Source: Acidobacteriota bacterium (GTDB taxonomy: Bacteria > Acidobacteriota > Terriglobia > Terriglobales > Acidobacteriaceae). Taken from it: a stretch of DNA of 64,000 nucleotides. Shown here piece by piece: positions 7,512 to 17,091 of the stretch; the first letter of the stretch is position 1; each line of letters begins with the position of its first letter. The stretch is from the NCBI GenBank assembly GCA_021780075.1, contig JAJXZL010000028.1, forward strand, positions 1 through 64,000, written 5' to 3'. A program made the translations under genes and the position numbers. The notes under the pieces were generated by a model. The model did not search any database, had not been told where the DNA came from, and worked only from the letters and a program-made list of their open reading frames with translations.

Positions 7512-8630
7512 ATGGCCCGCAAAATTGGCCAGATTATTCGTCGCGGAACTAGAACCTGGCTGGTCCGCATCTACGTTGGTCGCAACCCTGAAACCCGGAA
7601 GCGAAGGTACATCGGCAAATTCATTCACGGCGGGCTGCGGTCTGCTCAGGCCCACCTCAACCGGATGCTCGCGGAGCGGGATCTTGGACGTAACATCATC
7701 TCGTCTCGCCAAACGGTAGGCCAGTACCTTGACCACTGGCTCGACATCTGTGCTCGCCCGCGCCTGCGGGAGAAGAGCTTCCGCGACTATTCGGCTCTGC
7801 TCGCACGGTACGTTCGTCCAAAGCTGGGAGAAAGACGGTTCGGCGAGCTTTCCACGGCGGAAATTCAAGGGCTCTACAGCGAGCTGCTGATCCGCAAGCT
7901 TTCAGCACGTACGATTCGTTACACGCACTCGGTCTTATTCTCGGCGTTGCGGCAGGCTGTGCGTTGGAGGCTCTTATTAGCGAATCCGGCCGAGGATGTC
8001 TATCTGCCGCGTCATTCACGGCGACGCTCTACGATATTCGATGTCGAACAGGCTAGACAGTTCATCTCGGCGATTTCAGGGCACAGGTACGAGGTCTTGT
8101 TTGCTCTGGCTCTGACCACCGGCATGAGACCGAGCGAATACCTCGCGCTTACCTGGTCGGATTTTGATCTTGAGCGTGGCGTCGTCAGCGTCTCCAAAAC
8201 GCTCCAACACCGGGAACGAAGATGGTTCTTCGAAGATACGAAACGCGAACGAAGTCGTCGCACAATCAAGCTGCAGAGTTGGGTGATCGCTCTCGTTCGC
8301 CGACTGGAAGAAAAGGCCAGAGCCGCTGGAGCCAGACCCAATGACCTCGTGTTCACATCCGAGCGCGCGGGTCCTATACATGAAGCCAAGCTAGTAGGTC
8401 GTCACTTCAAACCGCTGCTTGTATCAGCTGGGCTCCCAAACATCCGGCTATACGATCTGCGCCACACAGCAGCGACTTTAGCCTTGGCCGCTGGTGTGTC
8501 GCCAAAGGTCATCAGTGAACAACTCGGACATGCCTCGGTAGCGTTCACGCTTGAGGTGTACTCGCATGTTCTCCCGCACATGCAGGAAGAAGCTGCTATG
8601 AAGGTCGAATCGCTACTGGTTAATAAGTGA
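7512..8630 (+). CDS. Phage-type tyrosine integrase with arm-binding domain
   Basis: 372 residues. A basic N-terminal arm-binding region (MARKIGQIIRRGTRTW) is followed by a SAM-like core-binding domain (~55-150) and the catalytic domain (~165-360). Active-site groups visible are Arg in TTGMRPSE, Lys in EDTKRERS, LYDLRHTAA (the usual His of the HxxR box is Tyr), EQLGHAS, and nucleophile Tyr in LEVYSHV. The ATG at 7512 was chosen over upstream readings because GGAGG sits five bases away. It marks the right edge of the 2.1-8.7 kb element. It looks intact and probably catalyses integration and excision. Confidence 0.92.
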   Translation: MARKIGQIIRRGTRTWLVRIYVGRNPETRKRRYIGKFIHGGLRSAQAHLNRMLAERDLGRNIISSRQTVGQYLDHWLDICARPRLREKSFRDYSALLARYVRPKLGERRFGELSTAEIQGLYSELLIRKLSARTIRYTHSVLFSALRQAVRWRLLLANPAEDVYLPRHSRRRSTIFDVEQARQFISAISGHRYEVLFALALTTGMRPSEYLALTWSDFDLERGVVSVSKTLQHRERRWFFEDTKRERSRRTIKLQSWVIALVRRLEEKARAAGARPNDLVFTSERAGPIHEAKLVGRHFKPLLVSAGLPNIRLYDLRHTAATLALAAGVSPKVISEQLGHASVAFTLEVYSHVLPHMQEEAAMKVESLLVNK

Positions 8631-8641
8631 GATGTTTCGGG

Positions 8642-8670
8642 GCGATTGTCGGCCGGGTTCGGACAATCGC
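8642..8670. terminator. Hairpin just after the integrase; rest of 8631-9047 has no clear gene
   Basis: GCGATTGTC (8642-8650) and GACAATCGC (8662-8670) are perfect complements around an 11-base loop, 12 bp past the integrase stop. There is no T-run, so it is either a factor-dependent terminator or part of an attachment site. The remaining ~380 bp to the DUF1175 gene shows no convincing gene and probably contains the element/chromosome junction. Confidence 0.5.
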
Positions 8671-9047
8671 TCCGAGACACATCGGCAAATCAGTCAAAGA
8701 TGTTCACAAGTCCGACATGCCCGTTCTCCGTCAACTTGAATGCTTGCGCTTCGCAGGGGGGCCCGCGCATTAGATCGCTTGTGGCGCAGTGAGTCTATTG
8801 AATTTGTCGAGCAATCTCCTCCGATCGCGACGGATCACACTCCCATGCAAAGCTCTGAGGATGCCATTGGGATAGGTGCCCGCATTTTGCAACCTTCGCA
8901 AAAGACAGTAGCCAAACGACGCGGGCAAGTTGTCGATGGGCCCAGTCACCCACCTTCGCTCCGGGCTGGCAGTCACATGGACGAGAAATGCACACGAATT
9001 ACAAGGTAATGTCTTAAGATTGGTCCGATCCTGATTCAGACATTTCA

Positions 9048-9902
9048 TTGAACGCGACTTTCATACCGTATCTTCGCGCTCCACGGCTATCCGCTCGCCG
9101 ATGGTGGGTGGAAAGTGCGCTCACAGTTGCGGCGCTGCTGGTCTTGGCTGCAGGCTCGGCCCGGTACTGGCGTCATCATGGGCACGCGACGGCTGCCGCG
9201 GCACGCCGGTCCGGCGTACCGGTATTGTCCTGGACCGATAGCTATGGGGACGGCACGCCCGACTTTCTGCGCCTCGCGGATCCAGCCGACCGCGCCGCCT
9301 TTCGCCGCTGGTTCACGCTGATTGCCGAGTACCAGGCGATCCGGCCACGGACGGAGGTCCCCGCCGAAATCACCGACTGCGCGAGCCTGCTGCGCTATGC
9401 CTACCGCGAAGCGCTGAAGAGCCACAACGCGGGATGGTTTGAAGACACGGGCATCCAAGTGGCGGCGCTTCCCGGCGACATTCGCGTATGGCAATATCCG
9501 CACACGCCGCTGGGGGCAAACCTCTTCCGCGTACGCCCGGGGCCGTTTGTGCCGGCAGACGCCACGGATGGAGCCTTCGCGCAGTTTGCGGATGCAAAGA
9601 CGCTGGTGGAGCGCAATGCTTACTTCCTGAGCCGCGATGTGCGCACTGCGGAGCCGGGAGATCTGCTGTTCTACCGGCAATTCGGGCAAACGTCGCCGTG
9701 GCACTCGATGATTGTGGTGCAAGTTGGCCCGCAGGCGCGGGTGGTTTACGATACCGGCCCCGACCAGGGGCATGCCGGCGAGCTTCGCCGCGTGGCGCTG
9801 GCCGACCTGCTCGACCATCCGGAGCCGCAGTGGCGTCCGCTGCCCGGCAATCCCAACTTCCTCGGCGTTTACCGGTGGAACATTTTGCGAGGGTCCGAAT
9901 GA
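9048..9902 (+). CDS. DUF1175 family protein (YfaT-like)
   Basis: Up to 284 residues, with an N-terminal membrane anchor or signal segment (~24-40) and then a DUF1175 domain (SYGDGTPDFLRLADPADRAA, AEITDCASLLRYAYREAL, GDLLFYRQF). The pattern D-C-A-S-L with a later W-H-S resembles NlpC/P60-like Cys/His pairs, but activity is not established. The family's function is unknown; in E. coli the homologue yfaT sits beside the alpha-2-macroglobulin gene yfaS, as here. The stop overlaps the next start as ATGA, so the two are translationally coupled. The start is uncertain: TTG 9048 lacks a clear ribosome-binding site and GTG 9105 is an alternative. Confidence 0.82.
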   Translation: MNATFIPYLRAPRLSARRWWVESALTVAALLVLAAGSARYWRHHGHATAAAARRSGVPVLSWTDSYGDGTPDFLRLADPADRAAFRRWFTLIAEYQAIRPRTEVPAEITDCASLLRYAYREALKSHNAGWFEDTGIQVAALPGDIRVWQYPHTPLGANLFRVRPGPFVPADATDGAFAQFADAKTLVERNAYFLSRDVRTAEPGDLLFYRQFGQTSPWHSMIVVQVGPQARVVYDTGPDQGHAGELRRVALADLLDHPEPQWRPLPGNPNFLGVYRWNILRGSE

Positions 9903-12900
9903 GGCTGCATAAGCTGCTGTTTGCCGCATCGCTTTTGCTGTTGTCCGCGCTGCCTGTTGCGGCCAAGGATCCGCCGCGTTCGTTCTCGCTTTCCACCTCG
10001 CGAACCTTCGCGCCGGGTGAGAGCGTGAAGATTCAGCTCATGGCGCGCAACGTACCTGAGCTGGAATTTCGCGTCTACAAAGTTCGCGATGCGCAAAAGT
10101 TCTTCGCCGGGCTCAAGGACCTGCACAGCTTTGGCGAGCAGAGCTACGCGCCCGCAGAGCAAGTTGACCAGGAGACATGGATCGAGCGCATTCACGACTT
10201 CAAGGCGCATCTGTGGTGGCTTGTGCGGCACTTCTTCCGCGGGCAGTTTACCGATAATGCACGCGACACCTTCCGCGAAGAGCAGGGCAAGCTGGGGCGG
10301 CGCAGCCGGGTGGTGGGCGCCGCGCAGTTTGCGCAAATTCCCATACTCAATCCAAGCCAGCTTGTCGCGCACTGGCGGCTGATCACTCCACCGGTCATTG
10401 TGAGCGAGACGCAGCAATTGCCCATCGACGGCCTCGCTGCCGGCGTGTATCTGATTGAAGCCACGGACGGGACATACAAGGCATACACCGTGGCCATTGT
10501 GACTGGCATGGCCGTGGTGGAGCGGACGCAGAATGGGAAGGCGTTTCTCTACGTGGCTGACCGCAAGACAGGCGCGCCGGTTTCCGGTGCAAACGTCGCG
10601 TTGTGGGCAAGCGGCAAACAGCAGTCCGCCGGGCAGACGGATGCCAACGGCATGGCAACGCTGGGCCTGACCGACAGCCCTGTTCAGCTTGGCGGCACGC
10701 CAGACAACGTGTGGCTGCTGGCGCGGCACGGGGCGGATGCGGCGCTGGTGACGCCCTGGGGCTACGGTTTTGGCCCGTCGGACCAGCAGCCGGAGCGGGC
10801 TTACATCTGCACCGACCGGCCGGTCTACCGGCCCGGACATACCGTGCACATTAAGGCCGTGGTGCGCGTCGACAAGGACGATAGGCTCGCATTGCCGCAG
10901 GCGGCGACGCCCACACTCGAAGTGACAGACAGCGCCAACAAGGTTGTATTTTCAAAGGCGATTCCGCTGAGCCCGCACGGAACGCTGGCGGCTGACCTGG
11001 TGCTGGATGCGGATGCCGCGCTGGGCTATTACAACATCAACCTGCGTGGAGCTGGTGGCGGCGGCAGTTTCTACGTCGAGGACTACAAGAAGCCGGAGTA
11101 TCAGGTCACGGTGAAATCTCCGGTGCAGCATCTGCTCGAGGGCAATTCGATTCAGGCCAATATCGAAGCGCGGTACTTCTTTGGCGAGCCGGTGGCGGGG
11201 GCCAAGGTCACCTACGTGGTGCACACCTCCACGCACTACTGGTCAGACTCTGACGACGAAGACGACTCCAGCAGAGATGCCGAAGAGAGCTCCGACGATT
11301 CCGACGATACCTGGGGCCAGACCGAGCAGCAGGAGCACACCGGCGTGCTCGACGCCAACGGCCGTCTTTCCGTGACGCTACCCACACGCGTCGACGACAA
11401 GCAGAACGACCAGGATTACCGCATCGAGGCCCGAGTGGCAGACGCCGCCAATCGCGAGGTCAGCGGACATACCACGGTGCTGGCAACCTATGGCTCGTTT
11501 CGCGTCAGCGCGGAACCGGCCAGCTACGTTTACCAGGCTGGTCAGCCGGTCAAGATCAAAATCACCGCGCAGGACTACGATGGCAAGCCTGTCCGGACCG
11601 CTGTGCACCTTGTTGCGGCGCAGGTGAACTGGGATTCCGTGACGCACGTGCAAAACAAGACGCAGGTTGCTACGGCGGACGCTACCACAGGCGCGGATGG
11701 CGCCGCCCTGGTGGAACTGCCCATGAGCGCCGCGGGCAGCGGAGATTTCGAGGTGACGGCGAGCGCGCAGACGCCGGAGAATCGCACCGTACACGGCACT
11801 ACCTGGGTGTGGATCTGGAACGGCGCAGGCTCCTGGTACCAACCCAATACGCAAGCGCAGATTGTGGCGGACAAGAAGAGCTATAAAGTGGGAGACACGG
11901 CGCACCTCCTGCTCGTGACGGGGCTTAAGGAATCGTGGGCCGTGGTGACCGTGGAGGGCAACAGCGTGCAGAGTCGGCAACTGCTGCACGCCACAGGTGA
12001 GAGTTTCGCCTTCGATGTTCCCATTACTCAGCAGGCGCAACCCAATCTTGTGGTGAGCGCAATGCTGGTGCACGATAACCAATTGATTACGGCGCAAAAG
12101 AGCCTGAAAGTTCCTCCCGTTGAGCGGACGCTGACCATCACGGTGACTCCGGACAAGAGTCAATACGAGCCGGATGAGAAGGCGGCTTTCGACGTTTATG
12201 CCGCGGATTCCGCCGGCAAGCCGGTAGAGGCGGACTTGAGCTTCGGCGAGGTGGACGAAGCGCTTTACTCTGTGCGACCAGATACCACCATGAGCATGGT
12301 TGGGTTCTTCTATCCGCAGCGGTACGTCTATCTCCAGACGCAAACCTCATTCGACTTTTTCTTCTCAGGCCAGGCGGGCAAAAAGAGCCCGCTGCTTGCG
12401 GAACTGCAAGGTTTGTATCGTCCGCGCATGTCGCAGGTGAAGCCGGGCTCTGATCTGGTGGTGCCCAAGGTGCGCAAGGCATTTCCCGATACGGCGTATT
12501 GGAATTCGGATGTGCGCACCGGACCCGACGGCCACGCGACGGTGGGATTCAATTTTCCTGACGCGCTGACCACCTGGCGCACTACCGTCCGCGTCATGAC
12601 GGACGATGGCAAGGCCGGCGGCGCGGTGGCGCGAGTGCTTGTGCGCAAAAACCTGATTGTGAGGCTCTCTGCGCCGCGCTTCTTCCGGCAGGGCGATGAG
12701 ACCGTGCTGCGCGTCATTGCCCACAACTACCTGGCCACGGCCAAAGACGTAACTTTTGCGCTCGATGTGAGCGGTGTCGACGTGATTGGCGGCAAGACGC
12801 AGACGGTGAATGTGCCAGCCAGGGGCGAGAGCTATGTGGACTGGCGTGTGAAGGCGCGCACCACCGGCAACGCGGTCCTGACGGCCAAGGCGCTCACCAA

Positions 12901-14566
12901 TGTGGAGTCAGACGCGCTGCAAATGACCCTGCCGGTGCTGCCGTATGGCGTGAAGCGGCGCGCCGTGGGTGCGGGCGTCGTCTTTTCCGGCACAGGACAA
13001 AACCAATGGGCATACAGCTTCCCGGCCAACTCCGATGCGGGAACACATGGGCTCACGATCACCGTAGCGCCAAGCGTGGCTGGCACGGTGTTCAACGCGC
13101 TCGAGTATCTCGCCAGCTATCCCTGGGGTTGCACGGAGCAAACCATGTCCAGCTTTTTGCCGGACCTGATGGTGGCGCAGGCGATCGACAAGCTGCACGT
13201 GAAATCGCCCATCGACCACAAGACGCTGGACGGCATGGTGAAGGCGGGACTGGAGCGGCTCAAGAGCTATCAACATGACGATGGCGGGTGGGGATGGTGG
13301 CCCGACGATCCCAGTCGCGTCTTCATGACGGCGTACGTGGCGAGCGGACTGGGGCAGGCGAGATCCGCTGGCTACGCAGTGGATGCCGATGAGGGCAACA
13401 AGGGCCGCACCTGGCTGTTGGCTGCACTCAATGCGCACCCGAATATGCTTCCCGATCTGCGCGCCTACGTCGTGTACGCGCTGGCTTCAACCGGCGGCGC
13501 ACCTGCGGATGCGCTCGACAAAGTGTGGGCGAGCCGCGACAAGTTGAGCGACGAGGGGCTGGCGCTGGCAGGTCTGGCTCTGGATGCGGCGGGCGATAGC
13601 CGCGCCCGGCAGGCGGCGCTGCTGCTCGAAAAGAAGGCCAAAGTGACTGATGCGGACGCGCACTGGGAAAGCAACTACGACGGGCTGATGGACTACTGGG
13701 GTGACACCTCGTCTGAGACCACGGCCGTCGCACTGAAGCTTCTGGTGAGGCAGGATCGCGGCAGCGGTCTCATGCCGAAGGCGGCCGAATGGCTGGCTGC
13801 GCATCGCGACGGCAACTACTGGTTCTCGACCGAGCAGACGGCGATGGTGATCGGCGGACTTACCGACTACCTGGCGCTAAGCGGAGAGTTGGCCAACATT
13901 TCCGATGTTGAAGTTCTGGTGAACGGAACCAGCGTGGGCCGGCGGCACTTTGGCCCGGGTGACGGCTTCGGAGTCCCCTGGAAGATCAATGTGCCGGCTG
14001 GCCAGTTGGGCGCAGGCGGACAGGTGACGGTACGTAAAGCCGGCAACGGCATCACCTATTGGAGCGCGGAGAGTGACTGGTACTCGCCGGATCGCAGTCA
14101 CTTCCAGCAGGGCAAGCTGGCCCTGAACATCACGCGCGATTACTTTCTCTTGAAGAAGCGACAGGACAGACCAACCGACCCCATCACCTATGACTTGTCA
14201 CCGCTGAACGGACCAGTGCACGTGGGAGATATTGTGGCCGTGCGGCTGGCGCTGAACGGAACGCAGTGGAGCTATCTGATGGCCGAAGATCCCATTCCGG
14301 CGGGCACGGAGTTTCTTGAGAACACTGGCTTCTACACACTCAACAACAAGCCCGACTGGTGGGCTGACTGGTTTACGCGCAAGGAGTTTCACGACGACCG
14401 CGCCGCGTTTTTCAACACGAATTTCAACCGGCGAAGCGAATATGTCTACCTGCTGAAGGTTGTGAACCCGGGTAAGTTCCAGATCAGCCCGGCACAGGCG
14501 GGACCGATGTATCAATCGAACGTGGAGACTACCACCGATCCCGCAACCCTGGAGGTGCAGCCATGA
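9899..14566 (+). CDS. Bacterial alpha-2-macroglobulin with thioester
   Basis: 1555 residues, with signal peptide (~1-23) and then the macroglobulin repeats. MG2 is visible at CTDRPVYRPGHTVHI (~300), the core A2M domain near ~875, and the thioester motif GCTEQ at ~1077-1081, followed by the alpha/alpha toroid (DDGGWGWWPDDPS). Such proteins trap and covalently bind attacking proteases in the periplasm or envelope. A very acidic Asp/Ser/Glu insert sits at ~450-475. The ATG at 9899 overlaps the DUF1175 stop, and its own stop overlaps the next gene's ATG, so the three genes are one translational unit. No lipobox is obvious, unlike E. coli YfhM, so it may be soluble and periplasmic. It looks complete. 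Confidence 0.95.
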   Translation: MRLHKLLFAASLLLLSALPVAAKDPPRSFSLSTSRTFAPGESVKIQLMARNVPELEFRVYKVRDAQKFFAGLKDLHSFGEQSYAPAEQVDQETWIERIHDFKAHLWWLVRHFFRGQFTDNARDTFREEQGKLGRRSRVVGAAQFAQIPILNPSQLVAHWRLITPPVIVSETQQLPIDGLAAGVYLIEATDGTYKAYTVAIVTGMAVVERTQNGKAFLYVADRKTGAPVSGANVALWASGKQQSAGQTDANGMATLGLTDSPVQLGGTPDNVWLLARHGADAALVTPWGYGFGPSDQQPERAYICTDRPVYRPGHTVHIKAVVRVDKDDRLALPQAATPTLEVTDSANKVVFSKAIPLSPHGTLAADLVLDADAALGYYNINLRGAGGGGSFYVEDYKKPEYQVTVKSPVQHLLEGNSIQANIEARYFFGEPVAGAKVTYVVHTSTHYWSDSDDEDDSSRDAEESSDDSDDTWGQTEQQEHTGVLDANGRLSVTLPTRVDDKQNDQDYRIEARVADAANREVSGHTTVLATYGSFRVSAEPASYVYQAGQPVKIKITAQDYDGKPVRTAVHLVAAQVNWDSVTHVQNKTQVATADATTGADGAALVELPMSAAGSGDFEVTASAQTPENRTVHGTTWVWIWNGAGSWYQPNTQAQIVADKKSYKVGDTAHLLLVTGLKESWAVVTVEGNSVQSRQLLHATGESFAFDVPITQQAQPNLVVSAMLVHDNQLITAQKSLKVPPVERTLTITVTPDKSQYEPDEKAAFDVYAADSAGKPVEADLSFGEVDEALYSVRPDTTMSMVGFFYPQRYVYLQTQTSFDFFFSGQAGKKSPLLAELQGLYRPRMSQVKPGSDLVVPKVRKAFPDTAYWNSDVRTGPDGHATVGFNFPDALTTWRTTVRVMTDDGKAGGAVARVLVRKNLIVRLSAPRFFRQGDETVLRVIAHNYLATAKDVTFALDVSGVDVIGGKTQTVNVPARGESYVDWRVKARTTGNAVLTAKALTNVESDALQMTLPVLPYGVKRRAVGAGVVFSGTGQNQWAYSFPANSDAGTHGLTITVAPSVAGTVFNALEYLASYPWGCTEQTMSSFLPDLMVAQAIDKLHVKSPIDHKTLDGMVKAGLERLKSYQHDDGGWGWWPDDPSRVFMTAYVASGLGQARSAGYAVDADEGNKGRTWLLAALNAHPNMLPDLRAYVVYALASTGGAPADALDKVWASRDKLSDEGLALAGLALDAAGDSRARQAALLLEKKAKVTDADAHWESNYDGLMDYWGDTSSETTAVALKLLVRQDRGSGLMPKAAEWLAAHRDGNYWFSTEQTAMVIGGLTDYLALSGELANISDVEVLVNGTSVGRRHFGPGDGFGVPWKINVPAGQLGAGGQVTVRKAGNGITYWSAESDWYSPDRSHFQQGKLALNITRDYFLLKKRQDRPTDPITYDLSPLNGPVHVGDIVAVRLALNGTQWSYLMAEDPIPAGTEFLENTGFYTLNNKPDWWADWFTRKEFHDDRAAFFNTNFNRRSEYVYLLKVVNPGKFQISPAQAGPMYQSNVETTTDPATLEVQP

Positions 14567-15369
14567 GCGAGTTCGCGGATATGCTGAAGCGCCTGAAGCG
14601 CGCCTGGGGCTGGGTTGCTGGGCAATTCGGCGGAGTGCTCTTGCTCCTCGCACTCGGGCTGGCGTGGACCCGACTGCCGGACAAGCACGGCTGGCAGGTG
14701 GCGCTCACGCTCGTCGTACCGCTGCTTCTGGTTCTCTCCATGCTTGAACTGCAGGCCGCAACCATGAGGGCGTTGGCTACCGATGACGGGCGGCGCGTGA
14801 AGATGCTGTGGGGCGCGCTCACGCTGCTGGTGTGGGCCGCGCTGTTTTGGGCGGCATGGGCTGTGCTCGACCTGTGCGATGCGCGGATTCCGGAGTGGGC
14901 AGGCTACCTCAACTCGCGCTTCTCAGCCCACGCGCGCGCGAGGATTTTTGCCTATGCGCATCTGGTCCAGTGGATGACGTACGCCGAATGGGCTCTGCGC
15001 TGGGTCGTCGTGCCCGGCAAGCTGATCGTGTGCGCCGTGGCTTCCGCGCAGTGGGGCTGGCGGATGCCCTGGAGAAGACTGATTCGCCTGTTGTGGAACT
15101 GGCGCTGGTGGTTGGGCGTTGTAGTGGCGGCGTTGGCCGGCGTCCTGTTCCCAAGCCACTTCTTTAACGGCCTTCCCAATGGAACCGTCTCGCACCAGGT
15201 TTGGGCGGTCATCTTCAAGTTGGCCGCGGCGTATGTGCTCGGCGTGGGCTGCTGGATCCTTCTGCTGGCGTGGGCAGCCGCGCTGCTCGAGCGCGCTGAA
15301 CGTCCCGTGCTGACCTCCTCAGAATTGCCGCTGCCCCAGGCTGCTGCCGACACCGGCGGGGATGCCTGA
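14563..15369 (+). CDS. Polytopic membrane protein coupled to the A2M gene
   Basis: 268 residues with about six hydrophobic helices (~20-38, 44-62, 80-100, 145-160, 180-198, 220-245). Its ATG overlaps the A2M stop (ATGA). No family is recognised. The position suggests it anchors or senses for the A2M/DUF1175 pair. The last 51 bases overlap the 3' end of the convergent SpoIID gene. Confidence 0.75.
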   Translation: MSEFADMLKRLKRAWGWVAGQFGGVLLLLALGLAWTRLPDKHGWQVALTLVVPLLLVLSMLELQAATMRALATDDGRRVKMLWGALTLLVWAALFWAAWAVLDLCDARIPEWAGYLNSRFSAHARARIFAYAHLVQWMTYAEWALRWVVVPGKLIVCAVASAQWGWRMPWRRLIRLLWNWRWWLGVVVAALAGVLFPSHFFNGLPNGTVSHQVWAVIFKLAAAYVLGVGCWILLLAWAAALLERAERPVLTSSELPLPQAAADTGGDA

Positions 15370-17091
15370 GCGCAGCCATTCGAGCGTCTGTCCACGGCCA
15401 TAGCGCTGGAGTAGTCGTGCCGCATACCAGGCGGCGGCACGGTGCGCGCGCGCGGATTCCTCTTCGCTGCTGGAATCAGCCAGAGCAGCATCGACCGCTT
15501 TGCAACTTAGCGTGGGTGGCCGATCCTCGCGGCCGGCATCATCCGCCCAGACTTCGACAAGACCTTCGCGCAGCCACAGCGGAGTGTTCGCGCCGGCCTG
15601 GCCTTCTACCAACGCGTGCAGAAACTCGTGGCGTAGAGTGTTTTCCAGCAGATGGCGCGCGACCAAGGTGCGCAGGGGCTGTGTACCAATCCAGTTGCCC
15701 TGTGTAAAGGCCGCCACCCAGCCGGGCGCAAGCGTGGCGGCGCGAAACGCCGGCGTCGACCCAAATGCACGGACGGTGAATGGCGCGGATGCATTGAGGC
15801 CGGAGCGTTCTGACGCTTCGGCACGCGCCCGGGACAACTCCGGCAAGTAAGCGGCGTCGGACGGGTCGAGCGACTCGAGTTGAAAGCCCTGCCTGCTAAA
15901 TCTCAGCCAGACATGGCCCGTGGCTTCGTCAGCGGCCACCGCACCAGAAAAATACTGATCGAGAATCTGCGCAGTGGAACGGCCCTCGGCGGCCATCACA
16001 GTCGCGCCGCGCTGGCAAAGACCAACTCCGTTTCCCCATCCTCGTCCGTGAAAAGAGAACCGGTCGCCTTGCCGGACCACTTCAAACCAGGTGCTGGGAA
16101 GACGGTTCCATCCCAGCGATTCGCCCACCGCAAGCCGAAACTGCTCTGCGGGAATCACGGTCGCATCTGCGCGCAGCAGGACGGCGCGCCCCGAGGGTCC
16201 GCGCTGGGCAATGGTGAGATTGTGCCAACCCGGACGTGCGAGACCGTGCGTGGCCAGAACGGCGGTCAAATCGTAGAAAGAGATCTTTGACGCCCACTCG
16301 TGGCCTCCGTCGCGCGTGCAGTAGGCATCCGGACGCGCCGGCAAATACGGGAGCGGATGCGCTCCAGGCCATATCTCTGCCGGCGAAGCAGTGTAGCCGC
16401 CGCAGTCTTTTCCAAAGTACGCAAGAGCCGGCCGGCCGTGGAACCACAGCGTTTCCCCGGCTGTGGCAAGCGCAGCAGCGCGCGCCATTGTCAGCCGTGC
16501 AGTGCTCGCGTTCCAGCGCACAAGCTGGCATTGCGTGGAGTCGCAAAGATCGTAGCCGGTGTGGCCGTGTGCCTCGTGCAGCGCGAAGGTGCGCGCCACA
16601 ATCGCCAGTGCTGCAAGTGATGCGGCGCTATCGGCATCGTCGCTCTCGCTGGCCACCACGCGCTCCACATAGCTTTCGACCGGCATGGTTACCGCCATTA
16701 CCAGGATGCCTGAGCGCGCCGTCACGGTGACTGGCCAGGGCAGCGTCAACGTCTCGCCGTGCGCGCCGAGTTTTACAGGCGCGGCAATTGTGACGCGGTC
16801 CGCACGAATTGATCTGCGAAGCTCCGTCAAAACCAGAGCATCGCCCGCAGCGCGAATCGACGCAGGCTGTGTAACGGTAATGGAGCCGCATCCGGTGCAG
16901 GTCTGAAAGCGAATGGAGTGTCCTGGCCCGGCAGCGCTCAGCTTCACTTCGCGGTCGTGCCATAACGTCCACACTCCAACCCGAAACGTGGTTCGCAAGT
17001 CTGGCCGCGCTGCGTTTGCGGTTGCACAACACAGCCCAATTGCAAGCAGGCACAGATGAGCAAGCCGCGGCCGCAATCGTCGAAGCCTCAT
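15319..17091 (-). CDS. SpoIID/LytB-domain protein with C-terminal gluzincin-like domain
   Basis: 590 residues, with signal peptide (~1-27). A SpoIID/LytB domain spans ~125-370 (PVESYVERVVASES, GHTGYDLCDSTQCQ, GRGWGNGVGLCQRGATVMA). Typical SpoIID proteins are lytic transglycosylases that cut peptidoglycan lacking stem peptides. The second half carries HEFLH at 488-492 followed ~20 residues later by EGLVEVWAD, the HExxH...E layout of MA-clan metallopeptidases. The ATG at 17091 overlaps the upstream PBP stop, so the genes are coupled. A periplasmic wall-remodelling role is inferred. Confidence 0.85.
   Translation of the reverse strand: MRLRRLRPRLAHLCLLAIGLCCATANAARPDLRTTFRVGVWTLWHDREVKLSAAGPGHSIRFQTCTGCGSITVTQPASIRAAGDALVLTELRRSIRADRVTIAAPVKLGAHGETLTLPWPVTVTARSGILVMAVTMPVESYVERVVASESDDADSAASLAALAIVARTFALHEAHGHTGYDLCDSTQCQLVRWNASTARLTMARAAALATAGETLWFHGRPALAYFGKDCGGYTASPAEIWPGAHPLPYLPARPDAYCTRDGGHEWASKISFYDLTAVLATHGLARPGWHNLTIAQRGPSGRAVLLRADATVIPAEQFRLAVGESLGWNRLPSTWFEVVRQGDRFSFHGRGWGNGVGLCQRGATVMAAEGRSTAQILDQYFSGAVAADEATGHVWLRFSRQGFQLESLDPSDAAYLPELSRARAEASERSGLNASAPFTVRAFGSTPAFRAATLAPGWVAAFTQGNWIGTQPLRTLVARHLLENTLRHEFLHALVEGQAGANTPLWLREGLVEVWADDAGREDRPPTLSCKAVDAALADSSSEEESARAHRAAAWYAARLLQRYGRGQTLEWLRSGIPAGVGSSLGQRQF

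Noticed and set aside
2076-8700. Prophage
   Set aside because: Two integrases and a Cro-like regulator are present, but no capsid, tail, terminase, lysis or replication genes.
8770-9048. Minus-strand open frame of 92 codons before DUF1175
   Set aside because: No ribosome-binding site and no recognisable domain; kept only as intergenic sequence.
9488-9898. Upstream extension of the A2M frame
   Set aside because: Overlaps the DUF1175 coding sequence; the ATG at 9899 overlapping its stop gives a perfect signal peptide.
11378-12343. Antisense open frame within the A2M gene
   Set aside because: Shadow frame; the plus-strand protein is unambiguous with domain motifs.
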